DNA of 64,000 nt from Mammaliicoccus sp. Dog046 (GCF_034039665.1 NZ_CP120131.1:2472499-2536498); one strand, 5' to 3'; numbered from the stretch's first letter, positions 27,954-40,532 are shown. The notes: generated by a model not told the origin, from the sequence alone. Made by a program: numbers and translations.

Positions 27954-28133
27954 TGTTATTTCCTCCTTTACGATATGCCCCAGGAAATATTTATCTATAA
28001 TTGGCATGCACTTTATACTACGATTATATTATAAAGACACCCAATATTATCCATTTTTATGTTTGTTTATTTCATTTAATAAAAAGAGCTAGATACATGA
28101 AATGAATCATGTTTCCAACTCTTCATGAAGTGA

Positions 28134-28499
28134 CTATTTAATAATAGTATTTTCAAATACAAGCTTAGGTTTCGCACCTAATATAAGTAAAAATATTTGT
28201 GCATATTTCACATCTTGATGGTTCTTGAAAATATCTTTTAATATATTTACATGTTGATCTTCAGTAATTTTTTTCACTTCATCTGTATAAATTTGCAATA
28301 CAGAATCTTTTATAAACGGTGGTTGTGATTCAACTTTATTCATTCCTGTAATCAGTTCACCTAAATATTGATAACGAATTTGTAATTGACGCGTCAAACT
28401 AACGACATGGTCTAATTTCTCAAAGAAAGTTGGATAGTTTTTTTCTAATAATTGTATGTCGTTTTGTACTTCATAGATTTCATTCGTACTTGCAAACAT
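28134..28499 (-). CDS. Conserved hypothetical protein, 121 aa
   Basis: An all-helical soluble protein (for example NDIQLLEKNYPTFFEKLDHV and DVKYAQIFLLILGAKP) without a recognised motif. Its ribosome site GGGAGC is formed by the last codons of the thioesterase gene, from which it is separated by 2 bp. Translation is therefore probably coupled and the two may share a role. Confidence 0.75.
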   Translation of the reverse strand: MFASTNEIYEVQNDIQLLEKNYPTFFEKLDHVVSLTRQLQIRYQYLGELITGMNKVESQPPFIKDSVLQIYTDEVKKITEDQHVNILKDIFKNHQDVKYAQIFLLILGAKPKLVFENTIIK

Positions 28500-28501
28500 A
28501 A

Positions 28502-29041
28502 TTAATAGCTCCCTTCTTTAATCGTTTCCCATGGTTTTTGTAAGCCTATAATATTCGTTAATTCTTTACTATGTTCTCTTCTTTGTCTTCTAATATTTGC
28601 ACGCTTACTACCAGATTCATATAAGAATTGTTCCTCTTTTGTTACTGGAACAATAGCAGGTACTTGAATCGGTCTCTTGTCTACGTCTAAGGCTACGAAA
28701 GTTAAAAATGCAGTCGCTGCAACTTTTCTTTCTCCTGTTAACATATCTTCAGCGATTACTTTACAGAAGATCTCCATAGATCTGTTTCCTGTATAAGAAA
28801 CGAATGATTCAATGCAAACTGAATCTGTTTGTCTAATAGGTACTAAGAAATCAATAGAATCCGTTGATGCAGTTACACATTCTTTCACCCTTGCATGTCT
28901 TCTTGCTGATAAAGTCGCGTTGTTGTCTAATTTTTTCATCAATACACCACCAAAAAGTGTATTGTAATTATTTAAGTCATTTACTAATACTTGGTCCGTA
29001 CTCACTACTCTACTGTCATTTGGGTATTTATATTGTGTCAT
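28502..29041 (-). CDS. Acyl-CoA thioesterase (hotdog fold, YkhA-like)
   Basis: A 179-residue hotdog-fold thioesterase with the N-terminal DLNNYNTLFGGVLMKKLD segment (Asn/Gly/Asp positions of the active-site helix), RRHARVKECVTASTDSIDF and the FLTFVALD strand. It hydrolyses acyl-CoA, probably medium or long chain, in the cytoplasm. A basic C-terminal tail (RRQRREHSKEL) is notable. It is first in a two-gene unit; GAAAGGAAATATAT precedes the ATG. Confidence 0.88.
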   Translation of the reverse strand: MTQYKYPNDSRVVSTDQVLVNDLNNYNTLFGGVLMKKLDNNATLSARRHARVKECVTASTDSIDFLVPIRQTDSVCIESFVSYTGNRSMEIFCKVIAEDMLTGERKVAATAFLTFVALDVDKRPIQVPAIVPVTKEEQFLYESGSKRANIRRQRREHSKELTNIIGLQKPWETIKEGSY

Positions 29042-29153
29042 ATATATTTCCTTTCTCTCTCTTGTATATGTACAATACTATTCCCATTGAAGCATTTATA
29101 AAAATCGTTAAATTTTATATGAACCATAAAATAAATCTATGTAATCGCATACT

Positions 29154-30041
29154 TTATTCGTTTAACAACATTCTGTCCTGTAAAAATTCTAATAATTTTT
29201 TAGTAATATTGTTTTGATAGCCTTCTTTTTTCCAAATAATCGCAAGTTCCCAACCGATATCTAAATTATTGATACTCACACTTTTTAGGTCCTCATTCAA
29301 TAAATCTGTAATACTAGACGGCAAGATACAAATACCTAATTCAGATAGAATCATCTGTTCAATAAATGTCCATTGCGTACTTTCGGAAATAATATTCGGA
29401 TTAAATCCTGACATCTTACAACACTCTTTAATACGATCATTTAAATAATAGTCAGAATTAAACAAGATGAAGCTCTCACTTGAAAGGTCTCTCAGATTAA
29501 TAGAAGATGCATTTGCTAAATAGTGATTCTTATTCACTACAACCTTCAACTCTTCACTAAAGAAGAAGAACGAATTAAACAATTCATTATTTGTCGGAAG
29601 AACCGTGATACCGATGTCTAAATCATCTTTAAGAATCTCATTCTCAATACGCTTACTGCCATCTTCCAAAATATGAAACGTCACATTAGGATATAAATTA
29701 TGGAACTCCGAAATCAATCTCGTAAAACGATTTACATTCATAATAGTAGGAATACCAATTCTTACATGGCCTTCTTCAATCTCTAATAAGTGATTTAATT
29801 CAACCGGGATATTATCATACATTTTCAAGAAATCCTTACAAATCTTTTGAAACACTTTGCCAGCATCCGTTAATACAATTTGACGTTTAGAACGATCAAT
29901 CAATTCCACCTTTAACTCTTCTTCTAATAACTTTATAGCATTACTAATTGTCGGTTGAGTAATATATAAATGTTCTGAAGCCTTCGTCATACTTTTAAAC
30001 CTAGCTACTTCTATGAAATATTGCATTTGCTTTATTTCCAC
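29154..30041 (-). CDS. LysR-family regulator, CidR-like
   Basis: A 295-residue LysR protein with the N-terminal HTH (MQYFIEVARFKSMTKASEHL, then YITQPTISNAIKLLEEEL). The whole length resembles staphylococcal CidR, which responds to acetate/overflow metabolism and controls cidABC and alsSD. Here no cid or als gene is adjacent, so the target is inferred only from family. A GTG start at 30041 is supported by AGGGGG six bases upstream; an ATG at 30077 gives an extra 12 residues with no site. The paralogue AlsR/CitR is the alternative. Confidence 0.8.
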   Translation of the reverse strand: MEIKQMQYFIEVARFKSMTKASEHLYITQPTISNAIKLLEEELKVELIDRSKRQIVLTDAGKVFQKICKDFLKMYDNIPVELNHLLEIEEGHVRIGIPTIMNVNRFTRLISEFHNLYPNVTFHILEDGSKRIENEILKDDLDIGITVLPTNNELFNSFFFFSEELKVVVNKNHYLANASSINLRDLSSESFILFNSDYYLNDRIKECCKMSGFNPNIISESTQWTFIEQMILSELGICILPSSITDLLNEDLKSVSINNLDIGWELAIIWKKEGYQNNITKKLLEFLQDRMLLNE

Positions 30042-30183
30042 GATGAACCCCCTGTAATAATCATTAACTTTAATCATACAATAACATTCCTATCAAGAAA
30101 GTCACAATTGTATATATTACACATCAAATTATAATTCTGACGCTATAATTAGACTGCGCGCATAGTAAAAATCCACATAAAAC

Positions 30184-30210
30184 ACCCCTTAAGCTTATGC
30201 CTAAGGGGTT
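30184..30210 (-). terminator. Terminator of the xpt-pbuX-guaB-guaA operon
   Basis: CCCCTTA pairs with TAAGGGG around a 10-nt loop, 17 bp beyond the guaA stop, followed by TGTTTTATG on the minus strand. Confidence 0.7.
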
Positions 30211-30226
30211 TCATCATTCTTTATTA

Positions 30227-31771
30227 TTATTCCCACTCAATTGTACTTGGTGGCTTAGAAGTAATGTCATAGACTACTCTGTTAACGTGATCTACTTCAT
30301 TTACGATACGGCTTGATACTTTTTGTAAGACTTCCCAATCGATTCTTGCAAAGTCACTTGTCATACCGTCTATTGATGTTACTGCTCGTACACCGATTGT
30401 ATAATCGTAAGTGCGATAGTCTCCCATAACACCTACAGAGCGAATGTCAGGTAATACTGTGAAGTATTGCCATATATCTCTTTCTAGACCTTCTTCACGT
30501 ACAACTTCTCTAAGGATTGCATCAGATTCTCTTACGATCTCTAATTTATCTTCAGTGATTTCGCCTAATACACGAATACCTAATCCAGGACCTGGGAATG
30601 GTTGACGCCATACTAAGTGTTCTGGAATTCCTAATTCAATACCTAAAGCACGTACTTCGTCTTTAAATAATGTATTAATTGGTTCGATAAGTGAGAATTG
30701 CATATCTTCTGGTAATCCACCTACATTGTGGTGTGATTTAATTGTTTGTGCTGTTTTTGTACCTGATTCAATAATGTCTGTGTAAAGTGTTCCTTGTGCA
30801 AGGAAGTCTACACCTTCTAATTTAGATGCTTCGTCATCGAATACATACACAAATTCATTACCGATGATTTTACGTTTTTTCTCTGGATCAGAAACACCTG
30901 CTAATTTACTCATAAAGCGGTCTTTAGCATCTACTCTGATGATGTTCATATTGAATCCTTCACCAAAGTTCTCCATTACCATGTCGCCTTCACCTTTTCT
31001 AAGCAGACCGTGGTCTACGAAGATACATGTTAATTGATCACCGATTGCTTTATGCAATAATACTGCTACGACTGATGAATCCACGCCGCCACTCATTGCA
31101 CATAATACTTTACGATCGCCAACTTGGTTTCTAATCTTCTCTACTTCGATATCGACAAAGTTTTCCATTGTCCAGTCACCTGTACAGTCACACACACGAC
31201 GTATAAAGTTTCTTAATAAGTCGTTACCGTATTCAGTGTGACGTACTTCTGGGTGGAATTGTACGCCGTATAATTTTCTTGATTTATCTTCGATAGCTGC
31301 ATTTTGACAACTTGGGCTATCTGCAATAATTTCAAAGTTCTCAGGGATGTCGATGACTTTATCACTATGACTCATCCAAACCGTTTGGCTATTAGGTAAG
31401 CTAAAGAATAAATCATCATCCGATTTAACATTTAATGTCGCTTTACCATATTCACGTTCGTTCGCTCTTTCTACAGAACCACCTAATAGTTTCGTCATTA
31501 ATTGCATACCGTAACAAATACCTAATACAGGAATGCCTAACTCAAAGATTTCTGGATCTATAGTGAATGAACCTTCTTCATATACTGAATTTGGTCCACC
31601 TGAAAGGATTATTCCTTTAGGGTTCATTTTTTTAATTTCTTCAATTGAGATTTCATGGTCGTGCAATTCACTATATACGCCCATTTCTCTTATACGACGT
31701 GTAATCAATTGGTTATATTGACTACCAAAGTCCAATACAAGAATTAACTCTTGTTCAAAAGCCATTTCCAT
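30227..31771 (-). CDS. guaA: GMP synthase (glutamine-hydrolysing)
   Basis: GuaA aminates XMP to GMP using ATP and glutamine. The 514 residues and the sequence are very close to staphylococcal GuaA. The class I amidotransferase nucleophile is Cys86 (GICYGMQL) with the His/Glu pair in [10 protein letters not shown]. The ATP pyrophosphatase P-loop is SGGVDSSV near residue 226, and the C-terminal dimerisation domain ends [12 protein letters not shown]. It is the last gene of the guanine operon, 19 bp after guaB, with an AAAGGAG site. Confidence 0.98.
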   Translation of the reverse strand: MEMAFEQELILVLDFGSQYNQLITRRIREMGVYSELHDHEISIEEIKKMNPKGIILSGGPNSVYEEGSFTIDPEIFELGIPVLGICYGMQLMTKLLGGSVERANEREYGKATLNVKSDDDLFFSLPNSQTVWMSHSDKVIDIPENFEIIADSPSCQNAAIEDKSRKLYGVQFHPEVRHTEYGNDLLRNFIRRVCDCTGDWTMENFVDIEVEKIRNQVGDRKVLCAMSGGVDSSVVAVLLHKAIGDQLTCIFVDHGLLRKGEGDMVMENFGEGFNMNIIRVDAKDRFMSKLAGVSDPEKKRKIIGNEFVYVFDDEASKLEGVDFLAQGTLYTDIIESGTKTAQTIKSHHNVGGLPEDMQFSLIEPINTLFKDEVRALGIELGIPEHLVWRQPFPGPGLGIRVLGEITEDKLEIVRESDAILREVVREEGLERDIWQYFTVLPDIRSVGVMGDYRTYDYTIGVRAVTSIDGMTSDFARIDWEVLQKVSSRIVNEVDHVNRVVYDITSKPPSTIEWE

Positions 31772-31790
31772 AATTGTTGATCTCCTTTAA

Positions 31791-34564
<2,774 letters not shown>

Positions 34565-34572
<8 letters not shown>

Positions 34573-35140
34573 CCACCAACTTCACTTTATTACCAGCTAA
34601 TGAAGCAACTTGACATAATGAAAGTACTTCAAGCCCTTCAGCTTCTAGCTTATCTCTTCCAGGTTGAAAGCTCTTCTCTACCACAATTGCTACGCCAGAA
34701 GTTGTTGCTTGTGCCGCTTGTACTAAACGATGTAATCCTAGTGAAGCTTCACCATTCGCTAAGAAATCATCAATAATGAGTACATGATCATCTTCATCCA
34801 AGAATTGCTTAGAAATAACAACTGTACTTGTTGTATTTTTAGTAAATGAATGAATATCAGTTTGATAGAATTCTGAAGTCATCGTTGATGGTTTTGCTTT
34901 TTTAGCAAATAAGCAAGGAACATCTAATTGTAATGCTGCCATAATGGCTGGTGCAATACCTGATGCTTCAATTGTAAGCACCTTAGTGATTGCTTTCTCT
35001 TTAAAATGTTCTGTAATAACTTGTCCAACTTCGTGCATTAACTTTGCATCAATTTGATGATTTAAAAATGAATCCACTTTTAAAATTTGCTCATCGATAA
35101 CCTTACCGTCTTCTTTAACCCTATCTTGTAGTGTCCTCAC
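34565..35140 (-). CDS. xpt: Xanthine phosphoribosyltransferase
   Basis: Xpt converts xanthine and PRPP to XMP. The start is a GTG at 35140 with GAGGAGG eight bases upstream, giving 191 residues, the usual size. A longer frame from 35260 would run through the riboswitch expression platform and is not real. The PRPP-binding loop is VLIIDDFLANGEA, and the N-terminal LTIEASGIAPA region carries the type I PRTase fold. It is first in the guanine operon and overlaps pbuX. Confidence 0.97.
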
Positions 35141-35160
35141 ACTACTCGCCTCCTCAATTA

Positions 35161-35332
35161 GATTAAAAAAAACACACCTTAATCCTAGAAATAGGTAAGA
35201 TGAGTAAAAAATAATATAAAACCACACCATTTTAGATAGTCTGATTCCAGTGTTATTCATTTACTCATAGTCGCGTCGTTTAAGGCAACGCGGTAGAAAC
35301 TTCTAAAGCCATATTCTTCAGATTATATGAGT
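35161..35332 (-). promoter_or_regulatory. Guanine-class purine riboswitch with expression platform
   Basis: The 70-nt aptamer (35332 down to 35263) reads P1 ACTCATA, the TAATC junction, the P2 hairpin with loop GAATATGG, the AAGTTTCTACC junction, the P3 hairpin and GACTATGAGT closing P1. The C of GACTATG is the specificity base expected for guanine/hypoxanthine rather than adenine. Downstream a stem (CTTACCTA with TAGGATTAAG) is followed by eight T at 35166-35173. TTTACTCAT before that stem can pair with ATGAGTAAA at the end of P1, a plausible antiterminator. Confidence 0.96.
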
Positions 35333-35469
35333 TTTTAGTAATAAATTATTCATTGATAATAACAAAATATCTGTCTTTTTACAATAGGCAAAACCTCATT
35401 ATCTCGCTATTTACACGCCTTTTAAATAAACGGAATTATCCAAATAATTAGAAAGTTAAATAGAAAATT

Positions 35470-35494
35470 GTTTGACTCGTTCATACAAGGGTAT
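35470..35494 (+). promoter_or_regulatory. Sigma-B-type promoter of the YflT-domain repeat protein
   Basis: GTTTGA (35470) and GGGTAT (35489) are separated by 13 bp, a close match to the staphylococcal sigma-B consensus GTTTAA-N12-15-GGGTAT. It lies about 113 bp upstream of a gene whose N-terminal domain belongs to a general-stress family. Confidence 0.72.
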
Positions 35495-35606
35495 TTGACA
35501 ATTATATGAATTGAGATAAGTAACATTGATTTTAATTTTAAAATGCAACATGTTAATCACTCATCAACAGATTTTTACACATTACAAATTTATGGAGGTT
35601 TTTAGT

Positions 35607-38474
35607 ATGGGTAAAATAGAAAAGTTTAATAACGAAAGTGATTTATTACAACGCATCGATCAATTAAAGCAAGAAGGTGCTGGCGAAAGTGATATGCAAG
35701 TTGTATCGAAAGATAAGCTTGATGATAACTCGTTAGACTATACTGACGTAAAAGTGAAGACCTCTAGAGGTTCATTTAGCGACAAGATTACTTCACTATT
35801 CTCAGGCGAAAGTGCCGAAGAAAGAGTACTGACAGGTTTAAGAGTACCAGAAGAACAATTAGATGGTTATAAAACAGCTTTAAATAACGGCGACATACTA
35901 TTATATATTGATAACGACAACTTAGATGATACAAGTAACTATGATTCAGATCATCCTAAAGGTTCTCAATCAGGTAACGAACATTACGATAATACGAAAC
36001 CATTATCTAACGACGAAAGTGAAAATAGTGAAAATAATGGTATTTCAAAAGGCGCAGCAGCGGGTGCTGGCGTAGGAGCTGCAGGTGTTGCAGGCGGTGC
36101 AGCGTTATCTGGATCTTCTAAAGATAATAACGAAGATAATGTAGACAAAGATGAATTTGATCAAAAAGATTCAACTAACGAATCTGTACAAGATGAAACA
36201 AATCGTTCATTTGACCGGGATGAAGACGTATCTAAAGACGATCTAACACAAGAAGATCAGGGAGCATCTTCATATCAAGACAATGAATCACCTGATTCAA
36301 ATCGATATGGCAACAATTTAGATAATGAAACAGCAGCACACGATGATGTTGATGAATCTAACTTCGATAACAACGAACAACAATCCGCTTCAAATAACGA
36401 TGAAGATCAAGTTGGTTCATATTCCAATGAGCGTGGCGATCAACCATCTGGTGTAACAGATGAAACAGAACGTTCAAGTAATCAGTTTGATGAAGAAACT
36501 GCTCCTCACGATGATGTTGATGACAGTAATCTTACTGATAAACCATCCTCTAGAGAGGATCAACAATCCGCTTCATATAACAATGAACAAGATGATAACC
36601 CACCATCTAATGCAGCCAATTTAGCAGGCGCTTCTGGACTTGGTGCTGCAGGTTTCGCTGCACAACAGTCTAACCGTCGCGATGAAGAAGAACCACGTAA
36701 TCAAAAAGACGGACTTGATTCTGATTCATCGTCATCAGAATTCTCACAAGCAAATGAACAAGAACCGACAGAAGATAACCGTCGCGAATATTCAAGTGAT
36801 AATGAGAAAGACTTGGAAGATTTAAATAATCGAGAATCAACAAATACTAGCCCACAATATCGTGATACAGACAATATTAAAGATGGCGAAGAGCTAACAA
36901 GAAATGATGAGTCATCATTTAATCGCGTTCAAGATGACAATGTAGAATCCGAACGTTCAACATCAAACTATAATCAACCTAATGAAAGTGTTGATGCACC
37001 AGAGTCTGATGTGTCCGAACAACGAGAATCTAATTTCTCATCAAGCCAACAAGAGCAAGATACAAATATTAATAAAACATATAACGATAATCCACAACGC
37101 TCAGAAACAAAACAAACATTTGATAGTACTGCGCAAGATAATGAACAAACAAACGATACAGAGTCAAATCAATTTGGTAATGAAGATCGTGTAACGAATA
37201 ATGAAGAAGTTAATCCAAATAACGAAGCTACATTTAAAGGAAGTAATTTAGATGACGAGCAAGGCGCAGTTTCTTCCGATCAACAAGGCGGCTTCAATCG
37301 TACAGATCAACCTGATGATACAACATTTAAAGGAAGTAACTTAGACGAAGAACAAGACTTTAACTCTTCTGACAAACAAGATGGTTTCAATCGCTCTAAC
37401 CAATCTGAAGATAATGAGTTTGGTGGCAGCACTAGAAATGAAGATGATGCCTTTAGCTCTTCTGAACAACAAAGTGGTTTCAACCGCTCTAATCAATCTG
37501 AAGATAACGAGTTTGGTGGTAACGCTCGAAACGAAGAGCAAGACTTTAACTCTTCTGACAAACAAGGTGGCTTCAACCGCTCTAATCAATCTGAAGATAA
37601 TGAGTTTGGTGGCAGCACTAGAAATGAAGATGATGCCTTTAGCTCTTCTGAACAACAAAGTGGTTTCAACCGCTCTAATCAATCTGAAGATAACGAGTTT
37701 GGTGGTAACGCTCGAAACGAAGAGCAAGATTTTAACTCTTCTGACAAACAAGGTGGCTTCAACCGCTCTAATCAATCTGAAGATAATGAGTTTGGTGGCA
37801 GCACTAGAAATGAAGATGATGCCTTTAGCTCTTCTGAACAACAAAGTGGTTTCAACCGCTCTAATCAATCTGAAGATAACGAGTTTGGTGGTAACGCTCG
37901 AAACGAAGAGCAAGATTTTAACTCTTCTGACAAACAAGGTGGTTTCAACCGCTCTAGCCAATCTGAAGATAATGAATTCGGTGGTAATGCTCGAAACGAA
38001 GACGATGGCTTCAATTCTTCCGATAAACAAGGTGGTTTTAACCGCTCTAGTCAATCTGAAGATAATGAGTTCGGTGGCAGCACTAGAAATGAAGATGATG
38101 CCTTTAGCTCTTCTGAACAGCAAGGTGGCTTCAACCGCTCTAGTCAATCTGAAGATAATGAGTTCGGTGGCAGCACTCGAAACGAAGATGATGGCTTTAA
38201 CTCTTCCGATAAACAAGGTGGTTTCAACCGCTCTAACCAATCTGAAGATAATGAGTTTGGCGACAACGTTCGTAATGAAGATGATGGCTTTAATTCTTCT
38301 GATAAACAAGGTGGCTTCAACCGCTCTAGCCAATCTGAAGATAATGAATTTGGTAGTCGTAATAGCGATGAAAACCAAGACTTCAATTCTTCAAATGAAC
38401 AAAATGGTCAAAGTAATAAGCAAAGATCATTTATCGACAAATTACTTGGTAAAGATTCAAACAACGATAAATAA
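35607..38474 (+). CDS. YflT-domain (general stress protein 17M-like) protein with long acidic repeat region
   Basis: 955 residues from the ATG behind TGGAGG (27 upstream in-frame codons lack a site). Residues 1-105 resemble the heat/general-stress YflT domain. Then come a Gly/Ala-rich hydrophobic stretch (147-173, AAAGAGVGAAGVAGGAAL) and a second at about 335-353. Long Asp/Glu/Asn/Ser-rich disordered segments lie between, followed by about twelve 31-residue repeats (about 560-930) of the type GFNRSNQSEDNEFGG. The tail ends SFIDKLLGKD. No signal peptide or LPXTG is visible, so it is probably cytoplasmic or surface-associated by other means. Highly variable copy number is likely. Confidence 0.85.
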   Translation: MGKIEKFNNESDLLQRIDQLKQEGAGESDMQVVSKDKLDDNSLDYTDVKVKTSRGSFSDKITSLFSGESAEERVLTGLRVPEEQLDGYKTALNNGDILLYIDNDNLDDTSNYDSDHPKGSQSGNEHYDNTKPLSNDESENSENNGISKGAAAGAGVGAAGVAGGAALSGSSKDNNEDNVDKDEFDQKDSTNESVQDETNRSFDRDEDVSKDDLTQEDQGASSYQDNESPDSNRYGNNLDNETAAHDDVDESNFDNNEQQSASNNDEDQVGSYSNERGDQPSGVTDETERSSNQFDEETAPHDDVDDSNLTDKPSSREDQQSASYNNEQDDNPPSNAANLAGASGLGAAGFAAQQSNRRDEEEPRNQKDGLDSDSSSSEFSQANEQEPTEDNRREYSSDNEKDLEDLNNRESTNTSPQYRDTDNIKDGEELTRNDESSFNRVQDDNVESERSTSNYNQPNESVDAPESDVSEQRESNFSSSQQEQDTNINKTYNDNPQRSETKQTFDSTAQDNEQTNDTESNQFGNEDRVTNNEEVNPNNEATFKGSNLDDEQGAVSSDQQGGFNRTDQPDDTTFKGSNLDEEQDFNSSDKQDGFNRSNQSEDNEFGGSTRNEDDAFSSSEQQSGFNRSNQSEDNEFGGNARNEEQDFNSSDKQGGFNRSNQSEDNEFGGSTRNEDDAFSSSEQQSGFNRSNQSEDNEFGGNARNEEQDFNSSDKQGGFNRSNQSEDNEFGGSTRNEDDAFSSSEQQSGFNRSNQSEDNEFGGNARNEEQDFNSSDKQGGFNRSSQSEDNEFGGNARNEDDGFNSSDKQGGFNRSSQSEDNEFGGSTRNEDDAFSSSEQQGGFNRSSQSEDNEFGGSTRNEDDGFNSSDKQGGFNRSNQSEDNEFGDNVRNEDDGFNSSDKQGGFNRSSQSEDNEFGSRNSDENQDFNSSNEQNGQSNKQRSFIDKLLGKDSNNDK
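37284..38390 (+). repeat. 93-bp coding repeats, about 12 copies, partly in 186-bp pairs
   Basis: The codons for GFNRS recur every 93 bp. Two unit types (ending DDAFSSSEQQS and EQDFNSSDKQG) alternate three times as a nearly identical 186-bp block before giving way to mixed units. The periodicity also creates long stop-free antisense frames that are not genes. Confidence 0.93.
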
Positions 38475-38485
38475 AGTAAACAAAC

Positions 38486-38522
38486 AAGAGCCCGAGACAT
38501 ATCTAATATGTTTCGGGCTCTT
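38486..38522 (+). terminator. Terminator of the YflT-domain repeat gene
   Basis: AAGAGCCCGAGACATAT pairs with ATATGTTTCGGGCTCTT around CTA. The T run is poor. Confidence 0.7.
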
Positions 38523-38610
38523 CGTGCGTTCCATACTTAATCGCACGATATCTCAGCTCTATCCCCAACTCTTCGTGCGTTTCATACCTAATCGCACTAT
38601 ATCTCGACCA
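38519..38610. repeat. 51-bp imperfect direct repeat, two copies
   Basis: CTCTTCGTGCGTT...CATAC.TAATCGCAC occurs at 38519 and 38570. Each copy can form a GTGCG/CGCAC stem with a 12-nt loop. It lies between the terminator and the next gene; no other feature is seen there. Confidence 0.7.
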
Positions 38611-38760
38611 AATACACCAAAATACCAACGCTTCATCTGATTCAACAATTACTAATATTTTCTCTTCATCTATTTATATTGAACGACACACGATTATTCT
38701 GTTACAACTAATATCTTATGTTATAATATGAGAAAATATTGATTTGAGGGGTTCAATAAT

Positions 38761-39417
38761 ATGAAGTTTGAAGTAGTAACATCTATAGACGATCCATTAT
38801 TTAAAAAAGCATTAGAAATGTATGAAGATATTTTCAAAGCTGAAATAAGAGAAGATCGTCATGTCTTTATTCACTCATTAACATCTGAATACATTAAAAA
38901 ACATTATATTTTTATAGTCGGTTTAATCGATGATACAGTTGTGAGTTTATCTACCGGACATTATGAACCTACTACAAATTCAGCGTTTATTATTTACCTT
39001 ATGACTCACCCAGACTATCGTAATCAACGTGTAGGTAGTCAAACATTGGAAAGCATTGAGCAAGAGTTACACAAACATGCTCAAGAGGTTCATGGTAGAG
39101 ATGCTAATATGATCATGTTGGAATCTTTTGGTGAAGATACTTATGATAATGAAAAGCAAAAGGAAGAAGCGAATGTTCGTCATCATTTCTTTAATAGATA
39201 TGGTTATGAAAAACAACAAAACATTCCTTATATTCAACCAAATCCTCAAAAGTCATTACCGCCAACACCAATTGATTTATATATAAAACAATACTTACCG
39301 CTTCAAAAAGATGTCATCTCTCCAAGCATCCGTTCATGTTATATAAATAAATATATACATGGCAATGAGAACGATAGAGAATTTGTATATGAATTATTAG
39401 ATTCAATGGACTTATAG
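38761..39417 (+). CDS. GNAT-family N-acetyltransferase
   Basis: A 218-residue protein with a GNAT core. FIVGLIDDTVVSLSTGHYEP and FIIYLMTHPDYRNQRVGSQTL contain the acetyl-CoA loop (RNQRVGS) near residue 88, followed by a long helix and a His/Glu-rich insert. Substrate unknown. GAGGGG precedes the ATG by nine bases. It is monocistronic and ends at a very strong terminator. Confidence 0.8.
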   Translation: MKFEVVTSIDDPLFKKALEMYEDIFKAEIREDRHVFIHSLTSEYIKKHYIFIVGLIDDTVVSLSTGHYEPTTNSAFIIYLMTHPDYRNQRVGSQTLESIEQELHKHAQEVHGRDANMIMLESFGEDTYDNEKQKEEANVRHHFFNRYGYEKQQNIPYIQPNPQKSLPPTPIDLYIKQYLPLQKDVISPSIRSCYINKYIHGNENDREFVYELLDSMDL

Positions 39418-39441
39418 ACTAGAACTAACATATAAACAAGA

Positions 39442-39487
39442 AAAGAGTCGCACGTCATTTTCAACATGACGTGCGACTCTTTTTTTA
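39442..39487 (+). terminator. Terminator of the GNAT gene (faces convergent nitronate monooxygenase gene)
   Basis: AAAGAGTCGCACGTCA pairs perfectly with TGACGTGCGACTCTTT around a 9-nt loop, followed by a run of seven or more T. Confidence 0.92.
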
Positions 39488-39503
39488 TCATTTATAATCT
39501 TTT

Positions 39504-40532
39504 TTAATAACGTTGCATCAATTCAGCTACTGTTTCATCTCTCGCACCTTCTGGATGTGTACCACACCATAAACTCATAAAATCTGGATTCTGTGCTTTT
39601 TTAGCCTTACCTCTTAATGGTTGAGTTAATATATTTTGAATTGGATACGCACAAACCTTATCTTTAAACTGACCTACATAATCTATAAATTCATTTTTTA
39701 TTCCATTTGCATATCGACCACTAAATGTATTTGTGAAAATGATATCATCAGACTTCGCTTTTAATATCAACGATTTATGAACATCCGGCGTACCACTTTC
39801 AACTGTCGTTAAAAATGCAGTCCCAAGTTGTACGGCTGTTGCCCCTTGTTCAATGTAATCTTTAGCTTGTTCAGGTGTCGTAATGCCTCCTGCAACTATC
39901 AGCGGCACACTTACCTTACTATATACTTCCTTAAATAACTCATCTAAAGTCAGTCTTTCCTTAGGTAGTGATTGTTCAAAAGAACCACTATGACCACCCG
40001 CTTCACACCCTTGTAATACAATTGCATCGACGCCCACGGATTCAAGTTCACGTACTTCATCTATATTTGTTCCAGTACCGACAACTGTAATATGATGCTT
40101 ATGCAATCGTTGAACGAGTTCTTGAGTCGGCTTTCCAAATGTAAAACTCACTACTTCGACATCTTTGTTAATAACAACTTCTATCATTTGATCAAATATA
40201 TCATCAATGCGCACTTCATTAACTGAATTACAATCTAATTTCTCATTAATGGGTTCCAGAATCTGATTCATTTGATCTATCTCTTCTTGTTTAACTTCAG
40301 GATGCTCGGGAATAAACAAATTGACGCCAAATGGTTTCTCAGTCAACGTTCTAATTTCATCTATATCTCTAGCAAGTGATTCAGGCGTCATATATCCTGC
40401 ACCAATTTGTCCAAACCCACCTTCATTACACACAGATGCAACTAATTGAGGTGTTGTAACACCACCAGCCATACCTGCTAAAAAGATTGGTTTCTTCAAT
40501 TGTAGTTGTGACAACAACGTATTCGCTTCCAT
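39504..40532 (-). CDS. Nitronate monooxygenase / 2-nitropropane dioxygenase-like flavoprotein
   Basis: A 342-residue FMN TIM-barrel protein with GMAGGVTTPQLVASVCNEGG at the N terminus, LQGCEAGGHSG near residue 185, and VAGGITTPEQAKDYIEQGATAVQLGTAF as the phosphate-binding region. These enzymes oxidise alkyl nitronates such as propionate-3-nitronate. The ATG at 40532 is preferred because of GGGGG eight bases upstream. It is divergent from a nitroreductase gene with a 101-bp gap, giving a local nitro-compound/quinone detoxification pair. Confidence 0.87.
   Translation of the reverse strand: MEANTLLSQLQLKKPIFLAGMAGGVTTPQLVASVCNEGGFGQIGAGYMTPESLARDIDEIRTLTEKPFGVNLFIPEHPEVKQEEIDQMNQILEPINEKLDCNSVNEVRIDDIFDQMIEVVINKDVEVVSFTFGKPTQELVQRLHKHHITVVGTGTNIDEVRELESVGVDAIVLQGCEAGGHSGSFEQSLPKERLTLDELFKEVYSKVSVPLIVAGGITTPEQAKDYIEQGATAVQLGTAFLTTVESGTPDVHKSLILKAKSDDIIFTNTFSGRYANGIKNEFIDYVGQFKDKVCAYPIQNILTQPLRGKAKKAQNPDFMSLWCGTHPEGARDETVAELMQRY

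Noticed and set aside
35141..35260. N-terminal extension of xpt
   Set aside because: The extra 40 codons would cross the riboswitch platform and terminator; the GTG at 35140 has an ideal ribosome site and gives the family length.
37341..38640. Long frames of 345 codons (minus) and 419 codons (plus) over the repeat protein
   Set aside because: They are shadows of the 93-bp coding repeats; composition and periodicity follow the real frame, and no start signals exist.
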